A stretch of DNA of 64,000 bases, taken from positions 1 through 64,000 of the forward strand of contig NZ_KE384013.1 in NCBI RefSeq assembly GCF_000423405.1. Direction: 5' to 3'. Shown here in pieces: positions 61,857-64,000 of the stretch. Within the stretch, counting starts at the first letter, position 1; every line of letters begins with the position of its first letter. The position numbers and the translations under genes are program-made. The stretch is from Mesonia mobilis DSM 19841. Its GTDB lineage: Bacteria > Bacteroidota > Bacteroidia > Flavobacteriales > Flavobacteriaceae. The notes under the pieces were generated by a model. That model was not told the DNA's origin and did no database searches. It was given only the letters and a program-made list of their open reading frames with translations.

Positions 61857-64000
61857 ATGGAGAATATTTATATTGTAATGTTGGTGGTTCTTTTTGGCCT
61901 CGCCATTACAGATTTAGTAGTAGGAGTAAGTAACGACGCGGTTAACTTCTTAAATTCTGCTATTGGATCGAAAGCCGTTTCTCTTCGCACAATTATGATT
62001 GTTGCTAGTGTGGGAGTTGCTGTTGGAGCCATTTTTTCTAGTGGTCTTATGGAGGTGGCAAGAAAAGGTATTTTTATGCCGAGCCAGTTTTACTTTGATG
62101 AGATCATGATCATTTTTATGGCCGTCATGATTACCGATGTCTTACTGCTCGATTTCTTCAACTCGCTTGGTTTACCTACTTCTACAACCGTTTCTATTGT
62201 TTTTGAATTGTTGGGTGCGGCAGTGAGTATTGCAGTAATAAAACTTTATTCTGAAGGAGAATCGTTAGCGTTACTTTCTGATTATATAAACACCGCTAAA
62301 GCAACAGAAATTGTTTTAGGTATCTTACTTTCGGTGGTAGTTGCCTTTAGTATTGGTGCATTTGTACAATATGTTTCTCGATTAGTATTTACCTTTCAAT
62401 ATGAAAAGAAACTGAAGTATTTTGGTGCTATTTTTGGCGGAGTTTCTTTTGCAGCGATTACTTATTTCATCTTCATTAAAGGGATGAAGAGTATTACCTT
62501 TTTATCTTCAGACGTAAAAGAATTTGTAAATGAGCATACTTGGCTCATCATATTAATAAGTTTTGTGTTCTGGTCGTTGATCTCACAATTGTTAATGAGT
62601 GTTTTTAAAACGAATATTTTAAAAGCTATTATTATTGTGGGAACATTTGCTTTAGCGTTAGCCTTTGCAGGTAACGACTTGGTGAACTTTATTGGAGTTC
62701 CAATTGCGGCGTGGCAATCTTTTGGATTGTGGCAAACCGCTTACGAAACTTCTGGAGTGTTGCCTTCAGAATTTGCAATGAGTGGTTTGGCAGGAAGTGT
62801 ACAAACTCCGGAATTTCTTTTAATTATCGCCGGTGGGGTAATGGTGTTAACACTTTGGTTATCTAGTAAAGCAAGAGCGGTTGTAGATACCGGTGTAAAT
62901 CTTTCTCGACAAGGCGATGGTGCTGAACGTTTTGAGCCAAATACCTTAGCACGTGTGTTAGTAAGATATTCTGTTGTGGCAAGTAATGCGGTAACCAGTA
63001 TTTTACCTGGGCGTGTAAAAAATAAAATTGAAGCAAAGTTCGAAAAGCCGAATTCAGCTCTAGCAGATCGTAGAGTTGATGCTCCGGCTTTTGATACTGT
63101 AAGAGCTTCTGTAAATTTAGTAGTTGCCGGTATTTTAATTTCTATTGGTACCAACTTAAAACTTCCTCTTTCAACTACTTATGTAACGTTCATGGTAGCG
63201 ATGGGTACTTCGTTAGCCGATCGTGCTTGGGATCGTGAAAGTGCGGTTTATCGAGTAGCAGGTGTAGTGAACGTTGTAGGAGGTTGGTTTGTAACTGCCG
63301 GTGTTGCCTTTTTAGCAGCTGCGATTTTTGCCGCTATCATTTGGTATGGTGGTACGATTGCTTTAGCGATATTGGTAATTTTAGCGATTGTTCTAATCGT
63401 TAGAAGTGCAGTGCTTCATTCTAAGAAAGTAAAAGAAGAAAAAAGTAAAAAACGTTTTAATCGTCACGATATCATTACCATTAATGAAATTACGATTGAA
63501 ACTTCACAAAATATTTCTAGCGTAATTAGCGGGATTAATAAGCGTTACAGCAAGACTGTAGATCATTTAGGGTATCATGATCTTAGTAAATTGAGAAAAG
63601 ATACTAAGAAACTGAATGATCTTGAAGATGAGGTCGATGAGTTAAAAGATAACGTATTCTACTTTATCAAGTCGTTAGAAGATAATTCGGTTGGGGCGAG
63701 TAAGTTCTATATTTTGTTCTTAGATATTCTTCAGGATATGGTGCAGTCTATTGGTCAAATTACACGTTCAAGTTATAGACACGTGAACAATAACCATAAG
63801 AATTTAAAATTCAACCAGATTCGAGACTTAAAGAGTGTAGATAGAGAAATGCAAGTGTTGTTTGATGAGATTATTGAAACTTTTGATAATCACTCATTCT
63901 CTAGAATTGATCAGATTTTAAATGATAAGCAAACCTTATTAGATAAAGTTTCAGGATTAATTCAGAAGCAGATTGAGCGTATTAGAACTTCAGAAACGAG
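61857..64000 (+). CDS. PiT family inorganic phosphate transporter with C-terminal PhoU-like domain (3' end outside window)
   Basis: Open from the ATG at 61857 to the window edge without a stop (about 714 codons seen). Two PiT signature halves are present: FGLAITDLVVGVSNDAVNFLNSAIGSKA with LPTSTTVSIVFELLGAA, and FALALAFAGNDLVNFIGVPIAAWQ with LPLSTTYVTFMVAMGTSLADRAW. These are the inverted repeats that bind phosphate with Na+ or H+. About eleven membrane helices end near residue 525; then a cytosolic helical region with features of PhoU (KLRKDTKKLNDLEDEVDELKDNVFYFIKSLED, FYILFLDILQDMVQSIGQITRSSY) continues to the edge. Divergent from the DUF255 gene. A near -7 box (CACTTTTG at 61827-61834, one mismatch) precedes it. 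Confidence 0.93.
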   Translation, partial: MENIYIVMLVVLFGLAITDLVVGVSNDAVNFLNSAIGSKAVSLRTIMIVASVGVAVGAIFSSGLMEVARKGIFMPSQFYFDEIMIIFMAVMITDVLLLDFFNSLGLPTSTTVSIVFELLGAAVSIAVIKLYSEGESLALLSDYINTAKATEIVLGILLSVVVAFSIGAFVQYVSRLVFTFQYEKKLKYFGAIFGGVSFAAITYFIFIKGMKSITFLSSDVKEFVNEHTWLIILISFVFWSLISQLLMSVFKTNILKAIIIVGTFALALAFAGNDLVNFIGVPIAAWQSFGLWQTAYETSGVLPSEFAMSGLAGSVQTPEFLLIIAGGVMVLTLWLSSKARAVVDTGVNLSRQGDGAERFEPNTLARVLVRYSVVASNAVTSILPGRVKNKIEAKFEKPNSALADRRVDAPAFDTVRASVNLVVAGILISIGTNLKLPLSTTYVTFMVAMGTSLADRAWDRESAVYRVAGVVNVVGGWFVTAGVAFLAAAIFAAIIWYGGTIALAILVILAIVLIVRSAVLHSKKVKEEKSKKRFNRHDIITINEITIETSQNISSVISGINKRYSKTVDHLGYHDLSKLRKDTKKLNDLEDEVDELKDNVFYFIKSLEDNSVGASKFYILFLDILQDMVQSIGQITRSSYRHVNNNHKNLKFNQIRDLKSVDREMQVLFDEIIETFDNHSFSRIDQILNDKQTLLDKVSGLIQKQIERIRTSET

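Noticed and set aside
62741-63154. Minus-strand 137-aa frame near the right end
   Set aside because: Antisense shadow of the PiT transporter, whose own frame is open to the window edge and carries both PiT signatures.
1-64000. CRISPR array, prophage, insertion sequence, rRNA operon or defence island
   Set aside because: I looked for regularly spaced repeats, transposase or integrase motifs and rRNA core sequences and found none.

Overview
The window is a gene-dense, AT-rich chromosomal segment from a member of the Bacteroidota, almost certainly a marine-type Flavobacteriaceae; I cannot fix the genus. The evidence is the gliding/type IX secretion translocon gene sprA followed by gcvH, a VanZ gene, two tonB genes and a remB-like gene; a complete alternative complex III (Act) operon feeding straight into cytochrome oxidase genes; and repeated Bacteroidota-type -7 boxes (TAnnTTTG). 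Shine-Dalgarno sequences are rare. I see no prophage, insertion sequence, CRISPR array or rRNA operon, so this is mostly core genome.

Layout. 1-460: a REP-like inverted repeat pair and a terminator, no gene. 460-10472: a secreted beta-helix-like surface protein, a cysteine-free thioredoxin-like protein, a DUF2723 membrane glycosyltransferase-like protein with a polysaccharide deacetylase, tRNA-Gln, a metallophosphoesterase, an AsmA-like protein and a tandem universal stress protein. 10565-15187: the rimP-nusA-infB operon behind a leader hairpin. 15718-27516: actABCDEF followed by coxB and coxA, ending in a strong terminator. 27522-33163: ruvB, cytochrome P450, queG, then maeB from its own promoter. 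33195-45780: ruvA, sprA, gcvH, VanZ, two TonB proteins and RemB-like protein. 45822-50951: ctaB, two subunit III-type genes, subunit IV, a cysteine-free Sco/thioredoxin-like protein, Sco, DUF420 and a 76-aa CxxC membrane protein; this is the second half of the respiratory oxidase system and its assembly factors. 51044-58749: a MacB-like ABC efflux operon with two permeases, two membrane-fusion proteins around a TolC-like channel, and tsaB as the last gene. 58746-64000: MscS channel, DUF255/YyaL thioredoxin-domain protein, and a PiT phosphate transporter with a PhoU-like tail cut by the window edge.

How they work together. ActA-F takes electrons from menaquinol and passes them through c hemes to CoxA/CoxB; the cluster at 45.8-51 kb supplies heme O/A precursor synthesis (CtaB), the remaining oxidase subunits and copper delivery (Sco). 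SprA, the TonB proteins and RemB serve envelope export, energised outer-membrane uptake and gliding. Several start codons were corrected using -7 boxes that fall inside the longest ORF (maeB, ctaB, ruvB).

No single spectacular unknown system stands out. The best candidates for under-described biology are the oxidase-assembly tail (48845-50951), the shared paired-cysteine TonB-C module across three neighbouring genes including a secreted copy fused to RemB, the histidine-rich segments clustered in ActE/ActF/CoxA, and the terminator-like hairpin between the rimP promoter and rimP.
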